This document shows positions 1 to 11,555 of a stretch of DNA of 64,000 nt, in pieces. The stretch is from Begonia masoniana. Lineage: Eukaryota; Streptophyta; Magnoliopsida; Cucurbitales; Begoniaceae. The first letter of the stretch is position 1. Each line of letters starts with the position of its first letter. The stretch is from positions 6,201,043-6,265,042 of the forward strand of contig CM039509.1 in the NCBI GenBank assembly GCA_022432975.1, given 5' to 3'. The notes beneath the pieces are model-generated. The model had not been told where the DNA came from. It was given only the letters and a program-made list of their open reading frames with translations, and ran no database searches. Position numbers and translations under genes: made by a program.

Positions 1-427
1 AATCTACCACTAAATACTCACCCATATAACGTGTTTTACCATTATTGTCAATCCTCTTCACAGTTTACATCAGAGTTAAATTTGACCAGGTCACCATTCT
101 ATCGTGTTGTGACCATTTTTGTCAATGTAACACGTCAATGCCACATTCTTTGGATAGAGAATTTCTTTATAGATTAAATCACCATCCAGATAGAGAACTC
201 GTCTAAAAATTAAATAACTATTATAATTTAAAATATTAGATAATTGACCCAAAAAAGAAGAGTTCCCAGACTCAAACTGATACATTCCAGACCATTATGA
301 CTTAAAAATACGCAGCTCAGTCTCCAACACGAACTCAAAATATAGAAGCAGAACTAAGTTGCAGAAAATAATTATGTGATACAGGAATAAGTAATACAAA
401 ATCATTAAAGTTCATGAGAGAACTCAC
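1..427 (-). other. Intron 1 (coding) of the SR splicing-factor gene
   Basis: AT-rich sequence directly downstream of the GTGAGTT donor at 427-421 on the minus strand. No segment resembling the expected continuation of the RRM (an aromatic-rich RNP1 block) is visible on the minus strand, so the intron runs past the left window edge. Short open frames here have no recognisable features. Confidence 0.6.
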
Positions 428-533
428 CAGATTTCATATCCACCCTGTCAACCTTTCCATATCTTCCAAAAAGCCTTTCCAGATCAGACTGCCGGGCGTC
501 ATACTCAAAATTTCCACAGAAGATTGGCTTCAT
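428..533 (-). CDS. SR splicing factor, RS40/RS41-type, first coding exon (partial gene)
   Basis: The exon encodes the N-terminus of an RRM-type serine/arginine-rich splicing factor of the plant RS subfamily, nuclear proteins that bind pre-mRNA and help choose splice sites. Translation from the ATG at 533 gives [20 protein letters not shown] and continues to VDRVDMKSG. The RNP2-like strand is IFCGNF (residues 4-9). The [13 protein letters not shown] start fits RS40/RS41 better than RS31 (family knowledge). The exon is 106 nt and ends at a clean donor, ATCTG/GTGAGTT, at 428/427. Reading on past it gives only a few non-conserved residues and a stop, so 1-427 is intron. A 5'-UTR intron acceptor (TTTTCTCCAG/G) lies just upstream at about 541. 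The second half of the RRM, the second RRM and the RS tail are outside the window to the left. Subfamily assignment is good; RS40 versus RS41 cannot be decided. Confidence 0.88.
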
Positions 534-541
534 AATACCTG

Positions 542-1298
542 GAGAAAAGGTCGCGCCGTATATCTTAATAAATAAATGGCAAAGAAATTGTTCTTTCATG
601 ACCGTGAAAAGTTCAGAAAACTCAAAGTATGTATACAAGTGCGAAGCAAAATTTAATGAATCAGGCCCCACACAATATTTCAAAAAAATATCACTAAACT
701 CCAACCTTCACATTAATTATTCAAAAATAAAATATTATTCAAGAATTACACCCACTTCACACACAATATAACTAAGCGGAGTGCGAAACCACTATCACAA
801 CCAGTTTTGAATATAACATTAAACTCAAATATTCTGAAGTTTTTAGCTGAATAAAATCAACACATTCTAACAAAAAACTGTCAAGATATTCAGACAAACC
901 TATAAGAGAAAGTACCATCTGCCTCTCAAAAAGAAACAGAGACAATCTTAAGATGTTAAAGTCGCTGGTTAGACAACGTAGAGACAAGGTCCCGAGATTT
1001 GTTTTTCACAAGAAGATTCGAACCTTCCAACATGATCTTAAATTTTCGGTTTCCAAGAAGATAACTGAAATGCAAAAGATGGAAACAAAAAACAAGTAGA
1101 TCTACGATCAAAAGGTTTCCCCAAAAGGAAAATACGGGTCTTTTTGTATCAGCCAAAAAAAAATCCTCCCGGAATTTTCTGTAAAACTAAAAGACGCTCA
1201 AATAAAACTGCACATACACAATCAAAGATCAAGGAAAACTGTTCTTCTACGAGAGAAATTACATAAATAAAAGGCATGCTCTATACACTAGATTTTAC
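542..1298 (-). other. 5'-UTR intron of the SR splicing-factor gene
   Basis: The intron is bounded on the minus strand by a donor at 1298 (GTGAAG/GTAAAATC) and a pyrimidine-rich acceptor (TTTTCTCCAG) at about 542, eight bases upstream of the start codon. Leader introns are common in plant SR genes. The interior is AT-rich without a conserved coding frame. Open frames at 772-987 and 956-1156 on the minus strand lie inside it and look like chance. Confidence 0.65.
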
Positions 1299-1372
1299 CT
1301 TCACGAAAGAAGCGAGCTGGAAGAGACGGAAGTGCAAATGCCCAAACCCTAAACCGAGAGCTTTCGATCCCT
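1299..1372 (-). other. Leader exon of the SR splicing-factor gene (approximate 5' end)
   Basis: A GC-richer, pyrimidine-rich block with a CCGTCTCTTCC-like plant leader sits between a TATA box and the GTAAAATC donor. The transcription start is inferred from the TATA position, so the 5' end is approximate. Confidence 0.5.
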
Positions 1373-1390
1373 CTTCAGCGGCAGCTTTTG

Positions 1391-1398
1391 ATTTTATA
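1391..1398 (-). promoter_or_regulatory. TATA box of the SR gene
   Basis: The minus strand reads TATAAAAT about 90 bases upstream of the leader donor, at a good distance for initiation near 1365-1370. Beyond it the sequence becomes AT-rich intergenic DNA. Confidence 0.55.
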
Positions 1399-1439
1399 GT
1401 TAGAATAGTTTGCTGAATAGTCCTTGCAGTCTCCAATAT

Positions 1440-4400
1440 TAATAAAACGGACTACCTAGTGGCTCGTTAAGTTTTCTCGAAGATGCAAATACAATTATTA
1501 AAAGGACTAATTTGCGAATAATCTCATATCTTATTTCAAGAAAATTTTGAAATTGATGACATAGAAATTAATAATGAGAATAGTTGTATTAAAAATATTT
1601 AATTATTTAAATAATTATAATTATTTTAAAATATAAATAAATCCATAATTTTGAATATATTCAAAATAATTTTTAATTTAATCTTTTTTTAAAAAAAATT
1701 CGCCCAAAAACAAACCTGAGCTCACAATTTAAAAGCCTACTTCTCATGTGGACTACGAAGCCCAACATGGCACGACCATGCCTCAGCTTCGAAATTATTC
1801 ATTATGATGTGAGTTATACCAATTTATTTGGCTTGTATTATATATGTGATCGAGTAATGAAATTAAATAAATTGGCATTATTTACAATTTAATCTATGGT
1901 AAATTAAAAGTTTAATTTATTGAATAATATATATTTTTTAAAATACAAGTGATTTTAATTAATATGCTAAATTTTACTCATATATCTTGTTCGTTATGAT
2001 ATATTATAAATTGATATAGTTGTAAATCATGTATAGTAGTGGTTTAATAACACGAGTAGGACTGTCGAAATGTAGTAGAGTGTACATTAAATATCATCAT
2101 TCGACAATACAAGCTTTTTCATAATAAAATTGTGTGCGTGCGTGCGTGCGTGCGTGTGTGTATATATTTGTGTGTGTGTTTAATTATGTGAGCACGCGCA
2201 CGTGTGTGCGTATATATATAGGACGTTCTATTGTGCTTCTAGACATGTTGAGCTCCACATATTATTGTACATCAAAAAAATAGTTCTTTTATGATTCATA
2301 TTATGAACTGTGTTCATCTTTGTAATAATTAGATTACTCCTTTGATTTTTCGCATCATTCCTTATTTTATTCAAATTCACGCAGGTTTGATTTTCTTTTT
2401 AACATAGCATTAGTGCGATTTGTTCATCCTACTATCCCGACTTGTACCTTACCACAATTAACGAGTAACTTTCCCAACAAAAGCAATCATGTTAGCAATT
2501 AAATCGACTTCATGTACATCTTCTCCATCAGTTGTTGCCCTTTCAAGAGAATCTTCACGAGAAATGTCTCTTGCAAAAGATGAATCTGGTATGAGATCTG
2601 TGAACTAAAATTTGTACCTCATTCTTCCTTTACCAATATGAACACACCTAAAAGTTATCACAGACGATATATTTCGAGTTTTAATAACGCTTAATAGTGG
2701 TGTTGGACTCTCAACATACACCAACTTCACATTTGTTTTTCATGAAAATATTTTCAACAAATGATCATTCGCATTCATTTAGCATCACTATTAAGCATTC
2801 CCTTAACAAGAAGATTTTCCATTTTCATGTCATGTTGATATGTCACGAGATTCGTCCATTAATATTCGAGCGTCGAGAATCTCTAACGGTATTGCTAGTA
2901 TTGTTTTTATAGGTGATCGAGGTAAAAAGAGTATCCAATGCCTCAATTTCAATCATTTAGCAAACAAATTTAATCGGAAATTCAACATGGTAAAACACAA
3001 ATGGAGAACAAAGCACAAATAAATCAAAGGGATTGTTGAAATATGCCCGAAATTTGACCTTTGAAGACTATTGGGCCGCTTTCAAAGTCTTCTCAATCTT
3101 AAATCAAAAAGTGTTCTTCCTGAAGATTGTAGCCGACTTCTCAAGGTTTACGGAATGAGGTGACTCATCAAACATGAACATTATTTGCTATGTCAACCAG
3201 AATCATTATAGATGACATTATTTCTTCTAAAAAAGGCCCAACGGATGAACGAGCCGAGATTGGATCCATCCTTGAAACCCACGACCACCTAGTTCACGTT
3301 AGGCTGATCCATAGCATCTTTGAGGCTTGAAGACCAACCTTTAATTTATCTACTAAATATTTTTTAGTTGCATTTTTACTTTAGACTTTGTTTATGTTGT
3401 TTTTATTTCATTTAACCACATGTAATTGTAACTCTCATTTGGCTTATCCTAATGGGCCGAGTGAGTATGTGTGTGTGTGTGTGAGTTTTGTATTATGGAT
3501 CATCACTCATGGGATAAGCATTGAGCTTGAAGTCTATGGCAACTTGGAGGAGGAACAAGTTTAAAGTGCAAGGAGAAGCCTAACCAGCAAAGCCCAAGAC
3601 CAACTTAGATTCATCCATCTTTCATGCAAAGAGTACTTGACTTTTCAAATGCACGACCAGGGATGATGTTTATGATGGACAAAGCCTTGGGAAGATAAAG
3701 AGGGTCATTGGGAAACTATAGAGGTGTCATGTGATGATGTGTCATTTGAAGAGGTGTCTTCTCATCTCACACACTTATTTTTTGAAAAATTTTATTGTAA
3801 TTCTCTCTCTATAGGTTTTACCTATGAATTTTGGGATTAAATAGTCCTCTAGGCTATTGTTGTAAGGATCTTTGATCAATTTGAAAAACTAGTCTTGTGC
3901 TTTTTCCTTTGCTTCAATGCAAAAACCTATATTCTCCTTTCGGTGAGTCATACCCGATTGTGTTTTGTAAAACAAGTTGAACTTGATCTTTTGATTGTTT
4001 TGATCAAGCTCTCCTACTATTGTTCATTTCTCTCTACTTTCTTAAGTAGAGAATATTTTAGTAAAGAAGAACAAAAATTTCAAAGAACCAAGCTGGAGAG
4101 TTTCCCTTGCAAGGGAGCCAAAGAAGTCGATAGACATACCATTGGTGCCTATTCAGACCAGCTTGCACTCCGATATTCATAACTTTTAATCCCTAGCATT
4201 TCTGCCTGTCCTTTTTGGCAGAGGTCTTCCTCACTCATAAAAGTAGGTACTTTCCAAAACTCACATAAGAGCTGCTATATAAACGGAGATATTGTCCTCC
4301 AAAGTTGGGCCCGATTCTTGGCCAAAGAGTGCAATTCTGACCATCCAACGACTTCCACCATTCTCATCATAACTTCTTAGTCCCAGTGAATTAGACCGTA

Positions 4401-5050
4401 ATATTTGAATGGATTATTGTACACTCATTGGGCTAACAGCTATCAAAATTTCAGCCCTAAATTTTAAGAGTAGGGCGAGTTATAGCTATTACAAGTTGCT
4501 GCCTGTTCCAACAAAACACTCAAAATCCGAGAAAGTATTATTAGCTTTCAAACCCCATTTGGAAGTTCATCATGTGTTTGGTCACTTGAGCCGAAATAGT
4601 CATAACTTGATCTTCTTTAGTTCCCTCATATAGATCTTAAATGGGATAGGATGCATCTGTAATAAGAAGAGACGTTTTTTTCCCTTTTATGTTTCACCAT
4701 ATTTCTTAACAGGCAAATCCATGCCCATAATAATATTATCAAGATCTAATCAAGTGACAAGGGATCAAGGATTTATAAAGATGTGAAGATACACATGTAA
4801 GGAAATACTTCAACTATGGTTTTGCATACATATTCAAAGTTTTCTTGTAAAAATATGTGTTGAACATCAATACATGTTTATTGCAATAAATAAAATTATC
4901 AAATACAATATAGAAAAAACATGATAATGGAAAAAATATGTTGGTATATGCATTTTCATGTAGTTAAAGTTAGCATCATAAATAAAAAGTTAATGTGCAA
5001 CCAATATAAAGTCATATCACCATATCCAATTAGATTTTATATGCAGATGC
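1440..5050. other. AT-rich intergenic region, no gene recognised
   Basis: Very AT-rich, with runs of A/T at 1560-1700. Open frames at 2697-2912, 3895-4182 and 4409-4633 (plus) show no recognisable domain. The stretch at about 3700-4170 has a CT-rich, leader-like composition and may be the remnant of an LTR or untranslated region, but I see no paired repeat or primer site to support that. Confidence 0.5.
2130..2179. repeat. Compound microsatellite (GTGC)n/(TG)n/(TA)n
   Basis: Tandem GTGC tetranucleotides run into TG, TA and again TG dinucleotides. A shorter TG run lies at 3468-3482. Confidence 0.85.
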
Positions 5051-5089
5051 AAAAAACTCTAGTATATACATAAAAATATAGAACACCGA

Positions 5090-6230
5090 AGCAGAAATGA
5101 GATCTCCTTCTTGGTCTCAATGTTGAAAGACAAAGACCCCATTGACTTAAAAAGGAAATTTCGCAAATTGAGAATTTCAAAGAGAAGATTTTTTTTGTTT
5201 TTTAATTTCAAGAAGACTATGAAACATAGATGGGAAAACAGTAAAGATAGCACATTGAATCGTAGGAGCCTTTGCTCTAACCAAATGATGCAAACCACAG
5301 ATCGAAAGAGTCCGAGACCCGTCAACAAACGCAGTATAATAATTAAAATGCCTTTAGGATTTAAGAAGAAAGAAGTTTGACCCGAATCAAACTTATTGGT
5401 TGAATCGAACGCTATCAAGTTCAACCTTTTCAAGCTAACACTTGAAGAATATAAAGTTCTTTAATAAGAACTTAAGAAGAGAATTTAAAGAACTCACCAA
5501 AAAGCATCAGCTTAAACTTTCATAAAAATTCATGTCTAATAATGTCTCGCAACTTTGTTTAAATAGACAAAACTAGGTTAAAAGCTAAAACAATTCAAAT
5601 TAATTTAAAAAATATAAGAAAACATATTTTAGGGTTGAAGGGGGCCAGGGGTGCGAAGGGCGCGTGTAGATGGGGGCATAGGCTGAGTGCGCTAGGCCAG
5701 GCAACCTGGTGTCGCTGAACCGTATCGTCGAGCACAAGAATCATGTCATGAGCACGTCTTTGGCTCATAGGTGCTGGCGTACGCGGGGCGCACGAAGCGC
5801 GGTGTGCATTGCGCATTGACTGAGCAGGCCGCGCGGGTAGGCAGGTGCTAGCGTCCGAGGCGCGTGCGGCGCGCTGCTTGCAAGGGTGTGCGTGGGCGCT
5901 GCAGGTTGGCCCCGAGCGCTACTGGTTTCATGAAGCTTCTTTTCCAATTTAACAACAAATACTTACACTCGGCTCCCTTGATCTTCCATTGCTTCGTCAT
6001 CAACACTCAACATCATCATGGTTCTTTGCTCTTGGTGTGATGACTATTTATCTCGGATTTCTTTGATCAAAACTTGTTGATTTTTTTACATATTTTTTGT
6101 TCTTGATCTTCTCATAGGTCCTCCTATATTTTGCAATGGATCTTGACTTTTGGTTGCTCTTTGGATTACATCACTGAAGCAGAATCGAGATCTGCTTCTT
6201 GGTCTCAATGTTGAACGACAATGACCTCAT
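5090..6230. repeat. Pair of short direct repeats around about 5093 and 6179
   Basis: A segment of about 50 bp containing TTCTTGGTCTCAATGTTGAA occurs at about 5093-5145 and again at about 6179-6230 in the same orientation, with similarity then decaying. The two copies flank the GC-rich island. The open frame at 5111-5380 (plus), Lys/Arg-rich, lies in the first copy and is not recognised. Confidence 0.45.
5640..5925. other. GC-rich island with GCGC-rich inverted motifs
   Basis: An abrupt ~290-bp GC-rich block (many GCGC, GCGCAC and GGCGCG motifs) sits within otherwise AT-rich DNA. Both strands stay open for short stretches (minus 5595-5816 and 5765-5947), but the products are low-complexity Ala/Pro/His-rich and not recognisable. 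A similar GCGC-rich block occurs near the 3' end of the solo LTR at 34,100-34,190, so this may be a degraded LTR fragment. Confidence 0.4.
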
Positions 6231-6981
6231 TAATGCCATTGTTAGGAAGGACTATCGAGAATTCACCGATCGAAGAAATGAAATAGAGAGTAAAGCATAA
6301 TGAAAAATTTAAGGAAGTGGACAAAAACCAATCAAGGAAATGGTTATGGAAGAATATCCAGATGAAAATTGAAACAATTAATTTATTGACTAATGGAAAT
6401 TTTAAAAGCTTCTTCACAAAGAAACGATGAAAAGACACAATTGTAAGGATAGAGACAAGGAAAAAAAGTACCTTGTGAATTCTTATACGACGAATGGTTT
6501 CGATCTTTCATCTATTTTTGGCTCAGAAGACACGATAATGACGTTAGCTTATTCTCCATCCTCACCATCTTCCTCCTCACCACTATGAGACCCAAAAGCC
6601 AACACACATAATTCTTAAATCAAACAGATAAAAAATAATAGATTGAAGGGAGTAGGAAATAATAGATTGAAGAGAGTAGGAAAGACAAGTACACAAACAA
6701 AATACTTACCCGAGAAAATGTTAACGGTGAAAATGCACAGTAAAGACCAATCGTAATGCTCATCATATAACCTTCCAACAACCGGAATCTGTTCACCAAC
6801 CTAAGATATTGGAGAAGGACAGGTGGAAGACAAGAGAAACATATAAATAAAAAATAAAAAAATAAAAAAAAAATAAAAAAACCATCACCTGGAGAATCAA
6901 AGACAGCGAGAAGGACAACCAAACACAAGTAAGGAAATAGTAGGGAGAAAAATAAGGAATCAAAAGAAGAGGAGAGAAACT

Positions 6982-7227
6982 AGTTGAGATACATGAAGTA
7001 ACAACTAAAGAAGAAGCAGCAGAAGGAGAAGAAGAAGAAGAAGATGATGATGAAGATGGCGGCAGAGAGAGAGAGAAAGAGATGTTTGTATGATTTCTTC
7101 TGAATCAATGTCATCAGAAAACCGAGTTTACATGTATATTTCAGTAAACGAAATGATGAGCATGAGAAATGAAAAAGTCAACAAGGTAACCAAACTAAAC
7201 CACAACTGAACAGTACATATGCTAACA
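6982..7227 (-). repeat. 3' LTR of the Copia element
   Basis: Matches 11292-11550 over its whole length in the same orientation. On the minus strand it begins TGTTAGCATAT, directly after the polypurine tract, and ends TATCTCAACT. The shared block includes the run TGATTTCTTCTGAATCAATG. Ending in ACT rather than CA is unusual; the outer limit is set by the AAACT duplication and could be off by 3 bases. Confidence 0.9.
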
Positions 7228-7238
7228 TCCTCCCTCAA
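7228..7238 (-). promoter_or_regulatory. Polypurine tract of the Copia element
   Basis: The minus strand reads TTGAGGGAGGA immediately before the TGTTAG start of the 3' LTR, as expected for plus-strand priming. Confidence 0.85.
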
Positions 7239-7700
7239 GAGCAAGGCCGTAGGCCGAAGATCTTGGATGTAAAGTTAGAGAAAATCGATGGCGGAAGGTG
7301 CTTCGTAAGAGCATCGACAAGTTGGTTTTCCGAGGAAGTAAACTTGACCAACAACGTCTTTTTGAGAACTTTCTCCCAAACAAAATGAAAGTCAATCTCA
7401 ACGTGTTTGGATTTGGAGTGTAACATAAGATTGGAGGCAAGGTACGTTACACTTAAATTATCACAGAGGATAAGGGGTAGCTTGGTGGAGACAATACCCA
7501 ATTTATTTTGTAATGATTGTAGCCATAGAACTTCAGCTGCGTCATTTGCTAAGCTACGATATTCAGATTCAATGCTGGAGTGTGAAACGACCTTTTGTTT
7601 AGTAGAGGACCAAGAGATAAGATTAGTCCAAAAAAAAATACATAATCCATTTGTTCTTTTACAATCATCCAGGCAAGAAGCCAAATCCTGTATCCGTATA
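7235..7700 (-). pseudogene. Copia RNase H domain remnant
   Basis: Encodes the C-terminal part of a Copia polyprotein. Hallmarks are SWSSTKQKVVSHSSIESEYR, the AEVLWLQSL helix, LCDNLS, and the KHVEIDFHFV...VDALTKHLP tail. It stays open from 7684 to 7238 and ends shortly before the polypurine tract, as in intact elements. The start is arbitrary because the frame continues from the reverse transcriptase in the parent element. Confidence 0.9.
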
Positions 7701-7761
7701 GCAGGTCAAATTACAACAAGAAGATTGTGAGAAAGAGATGCCGAAAGATGAAGTACCTTGA

Positions 7762-8130
7762 ATGTGGAGACCCAACCCGTTACGTATCGCCGTCAACCCA
7801 GCCCGCGGACGCAACACCATCTACTGTTGGATCTCACTCATGACCTTCTCTCCCTTGGAAAGAGAGTTTTTGTTTTACCCACCACTCGAACCCAGGACCT
7901 CCATGATATAATCCATGGGCTACAAGTAATGGTACCACTTGAGCTTAGCCCAAGTGGTACCATCACTTGTAGCCCATGGATTATATCTTGGAGGTCTTGG
8001 GTTCGAGAGGTGGGGAAAACAAAAACTCCCTTTCCAGGGGGGAGAAGGTCATGTGTGAGACCCAACGGTCGATGACGGTGTGTCCGTGGGCCGGGCTGAT
8101 GGCGATACGTAACGAGCTTGGTCTCCACAT
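7762..8130. mobile_element. Foldback element made of two inverted SINE-like copies
   Basis: The two halves (about 7762-7945 and 7950-8130) are inverted copies, starting ATGTGGAGACC and ending GGTCTCCACAT. A 3-bp TGA lies on both sides (7759-7761, 8131-8133). Each arm, read outward from the centre, has AGCCCAAGTGGTACCA, like a tRNA-type pol III A box, and GGGTTCGAG, like a B box. It interrupts the Copia polyprotein between reverse transcriptase and RNase H. It could be a head-to-head SINE pair or a MITE that happens to carry pol III-like boxes. Confidence 0.75.
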
Positions 8131-8283
8131 TGAAGATATCTCAAAATTTGCTTAACGGCTTGCCAATGAATTTATGAAGGTGCATGCATAAATTGTGAAA
8201 CTTTGTTGACGGCAAAGGCAATATCGGGTCGAGTAAGGCAACAATATTATAGACCACCAACAATGCTACGATAGAGAGAATCA

Positions 8284-9180
8284 TCACAGAGTGGTGTACC
8301 AAAATTTTTGGATAATCAGTCCTAAAACCATGGGTGTATAAACCGGTTTGCAGGATACCATTTTAGCCTTGTAAAGCAACTCAGAGATGTATCGAGATTG
8401 CGATAAACTCATTCCAGTAAGAGTGTGAGTAACTGAAATCCCAAGAAAGAATGATAGTGGTCTAAGATCTCGAACCTTAAATTGTGAATGTAGATAAGCA
8501 AGAAGCTGATCTAACAGAGATGTAGAGTTACCAGTGAGGATAATATCGTCGACATAAACAAACATAACTATAATGGAGGAGTGCGACTGACAAATAGTGA
8601 TGTATTAGACTTTGATGCAAACTAGTAAAACATTGTGTAACTTGGAATACCAAGCCCGATGAGACTGTTTGAGACTGTAGAGGGCTTTGTGTAACAGACA
8701 AACAGAAGAGGGATGAAAAGAACTGATAAATTCTAGAGGTTGCTGCATAAATATTGTTTCTGTTAGGTCACCATGTAGGAAAGCATTACTTATGTCAAGT
8801 TGTCTAACAATTCAACCGAATGAGATGGCCACAGAAAGAGTAGTGCGAATAGATGTTGGTTTTACAACTGGACTAAAAGTTTCATCATAGTCAATGCCCT
8901 TTGTCTGGTCATAACATTTTGGCACAAGACGAGCCTTATACCGATTTACTATGTCATCTGAGTTTAGTTTAGTCTTGAAGACCCACTTGCACCCAATAAT
9001 TTTAGTCTCTCTTGGAGGTGAAACTAATTTTCAAGTATTAGTCTCATTAAGAGCTGATATTTCATCTTACATAGCAAATAGACAATGTGGATATTTAGAG
9101 GCTTGTTGGAAAGTTTTTAGTTCAAACACAGTTTCAACATAAAAGACTTTTGGTTTAAAGATATCATCATTAGCTTTAGT
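8284..9180 (-). pseudogene. Copia reverse transcriptase remnant
   Basis: The 8565-8284 frame holds the catalytic motif FVYVDDIILTGN, followed by FKVRDLRPLSFFLGI and LSQSRYISELL, all typical of Copia reverse transcriptase. Upstream, to about 9180, weaker similarity persists in other frames (for example a translated VPKCYDQTKGIDYDETFSPV-like block near 8880-8930), showing frameshift decay. It cannot be functional. Confidence 0.87.
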
Positions 9181-10343
9181 TCACATAGGGTGATCATTAA
9201 TGGTAGGTGGTATATGGGTCTGAGTGGGAATGCTAACATATGGAATAGTGGAGGAAGGGTGGTCTATAAGAGTAGGAGGGGATGAAGGTATGGGGGACGA
9301 GCGATCTATAGAAGTGGGAGGGGATGAGAGTATGGAGAGAGGTGATGCGGGTGAGCCGGTGTGTTGGGTGGGAAATAGTGAGAAAGAAATATAGGAGATT
9401 GAAAGAGAGAAATAAGATTTTTGTGGAACATACGGGTTTAATGAGAAGAAGAGAAAGCTAGATTCATCAAAGTTGACATGACGAGAAATGTACATTTTAT
9501 TTGATTGAGGATCTAAGTATATGTAACCTTTGTGGTGGGGGCTAGAACCCATAAAGACAGACACAAGGAAGAAAATGAGGTTGTAGTTGATGTTGGTTAA
9601 AAGATCGAAGGAAAGGGAAATACAAACAGCCAAACACACGAAGGGATAAATAATCTGGAATAGAGCTGAACAACATTCGAACGAAGATTTGTGATTTAGG
9701 ATAGGAGTAGGTAACAAATTTATTAAGGTAGTGGCAGTGGCAGTGGCAAATGCATAGGTCCAAAAAGGTTGAGGAACTGAAGAATGAAAGAATAGTGCAA
9801 GACCAGTTTTGACAACATGACAATTTTGTGTTCTCTACCCGACCATTTTGATTTAAGGTATAGGGATAGGAGACTCGACGATGGATACCCAAGAACCTAA
9901 AAAGAGGGGAGAGAGATTGAAACTCCCCACTCCAGTCGGATTGAACGACTTTGATAGTAATACCAAATTGAGTGTAAACAAGTTGATGAAAGTGCACAAA
10001 AGTTGTGTGAACTTCACTTTTTAATTTTAAAGGAAACATGAAGTAAACCGAGTGCAATCATCAACAAACAAGAGAAATTATCGTGCACTAGTAATAGATT
10101 TTATAGGAGATGGAACCGAACGTCAATATGTACAATATCAAAAGGAAAACAAGCTTGAGAAATAAAAATTTGAAAAGGCAAACGATGAGTTTTACTCATT
10201 TGACAGGAAATACATAATTTAGGCATGTCTATTTTAGTAAAGGGAACATTGCACGAATCTAATGCATGCTGCAAAATAGAGGAGGAAGGATGACCTAATC
10301 GGAGATGCCAAAGTTGGGATAGAGAGGGAGTTGAAGTCGGCAA
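9181..10343 (-). pseudogene. Copia GAG-pre-integrase and integrase remnant
   Basis: From 10343, LWHLRLGHPSSSILQHAL and CISCQMSKTHRLPF form the GAG-pre-integrase zinc-binding domain. From 10057 the integrase core follows with VVQSDWSGEFQSL (the DN/DDG region, with D changed to S/W around it) and NQNGRVENT. The C-terminal piece at about 9560-9440 has GYIYLDPQSNKMYISRHVNF, a Copia hallmark preceding the reverse transcriptase. Several frameshifts and stops separate the pieces. Confidence 0.88.
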
Positions 10344-10379
10344 TCAGGTAGTTAGAGAGAGAGCTGGGGTAGCTGAGGG

Positions 10380-11220
10380 AATTTGGTACAGGCCATCATT
10401 GAGGGAACCTCGAAGAAGAATTTGGTGAGAAATCTGATCATTGACAAAAAACAGTTTGAATGAAATTCAACAAAGACAGAATTTTCATGACATAATTGAG
10501 TGACACTAAGCAGATTATGAGAAATGAGTGGAGTGTGACAAACAATGCTTAATTGAAGCGGACGACTAGGCGTCGGAATAACAACAGAGCCAATTTGAGC
10601 AATTGGAAGAAGCTTACCATTGGTGATCGATGCTTGGGTAGGACCAGTGTAGGATTTTGGCTGATTGAGTATGGCCGAGTGTGGTGTGAAATGGTGGGCT
10701 GCACCGGAGTTGAGTAACCATGGAGCAGCAGGGATGGATGTGAGTGGTCAGTAATAGGCTAGCGATGTAAGCTTGAGGGGTAGGAGAGCTGAACGGCAAA
10801 GAAGAAGCATTGTAATGGGCTTGGGGTTGGGCAGGTGGTTTGTAGAAGGGATTGAGCCGATGCTAACAGGCTGGAGCTGAGTGGCCAAATTTATTGCAAA
10901 TCTGGCTCTTGGGTTTGAAATGGTGTTTGGGCCGAGCCGGGTCGGGCACTAAGACGTTGATGGTGAAGGAGCTGACCCAAATCGACCCGAATCCGTTCTG
11001 ATGAGTCGATATTGTAGCGCTACCATATGGTGAACTCTGGATTAATCCGATAAGAGAGGAAGTCCAAAAATTGTGGAGAGATGAACAGGAGTCATCTAGT
11101 ATGTTATCGATTCCCTTGGCGATAACAACGTTAAGTAGTTGAGCTTTCCATATGAGATAATTTGTGTTGTCCAGCTTGATGGTGAGCATTTGATTTACTA
11201 AGGGAAATGGCAGCTGGGGA
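10380..11220 (-). pseudogene. Copia gag remnant
   Basis: The minus-strand frame at 11189-10863 begins MLTIKLDNTNYLIWKAQLL, the N-terminal signature of Copia gag (UBN2 family), and ends with a single zinc-knuckle-like CNKFGHSAPAC. Further translated pieces run to about 10,380, including a Gly/Pro-rich linker and a degenerate protease region near 10,700. It lies just downstream of the primer site. Confidence 0.8.
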
Positions 11221-11278
11221 GAAGAAAGAGGAGTTGATGCAGAAGAATGGAATCGTTGAGCTGGGAGATGCCATTTTT

Positions 11279-11291
11279 GGCTCTGACACCA
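11279..11291 (-). promoter_or_regulatory. tRNA-Met primer-binding site of the Copia element
   Basis: The minus strand reads TGGTGTCAGAGCC directly after the 5' LTR. It matches the plant initiator-Met primer site TGGTATCAGAGCC with one change. Confidence 0.88.
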
Positions 11292-11369
11292 AGTTGAGAT
11301 ACATGAAGTAACAGCAAAAGAAGAAGCATCAAAAGGAGAAGAAGAAAAAGAAAAAGATGAAGATGGCGG

Positions 11370-11408
<39 letters not shown>

Positions 11409-11550
11409 TCGTATGATTTCTTCTGAATCAATGTCATCATAAAACCGAGTTTACATGTATATTGCAGTAAACAAAATGATGTACATAAGAAATGAAAAAA
11501 TCAACAAGTTAACCAAAATAAACCACAACTTAATAGTAGATATGCTAACA
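11292..11550 (-). repeat. 5' LTR of the Copia element, with (GA)n tract
   Basis: Partner of 6982-7227. It includes a GA microsatellite at 11373-11406 that is shorter and imperfect in the other LTR, which accounts for most of the length difference (259 versus 246 bp). Confidence 0.9.
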
Positions 11551-11555
11551 AAACT

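Larger units (their letters stand above)
6982..11550 (-). mobile_element. Ty1/Copia LTR retrotransposon, complete but degenerate
   Basis: The structure on the minus strand is 5' LTR (11292-11550), primer site, gag, GAG-pre-integrase, integrase, reverse transcriptase, RNase H, polypurine tract, 3' LTR (6982-7227). The 5-bp AAACT at 6977-6981 and 11551-11555 fits a target duplication. The order integrase before reverse transcriptase places it in Copia. All frames carry multiple stops and shifts, and LTRs have diverged by substitutions and a (GA)n expansion, so it is an old, inactive copy. It is further interrupted at 7762-8130 by a foldback element. Confidence 0.93.

Noticed and set aside
3700..4180. 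An additional LTR (CT-rich leader-like sequence)
   Set aside because: No paired copy, primer site, TG..CA ends or target duplication could be found within the window.
5111..5380. 89-codon Lys/Arg-rich ORF as a gene
   Set aside because: No domain, no promoter or splice context, and part of it is a short direct repeat; may be chance.
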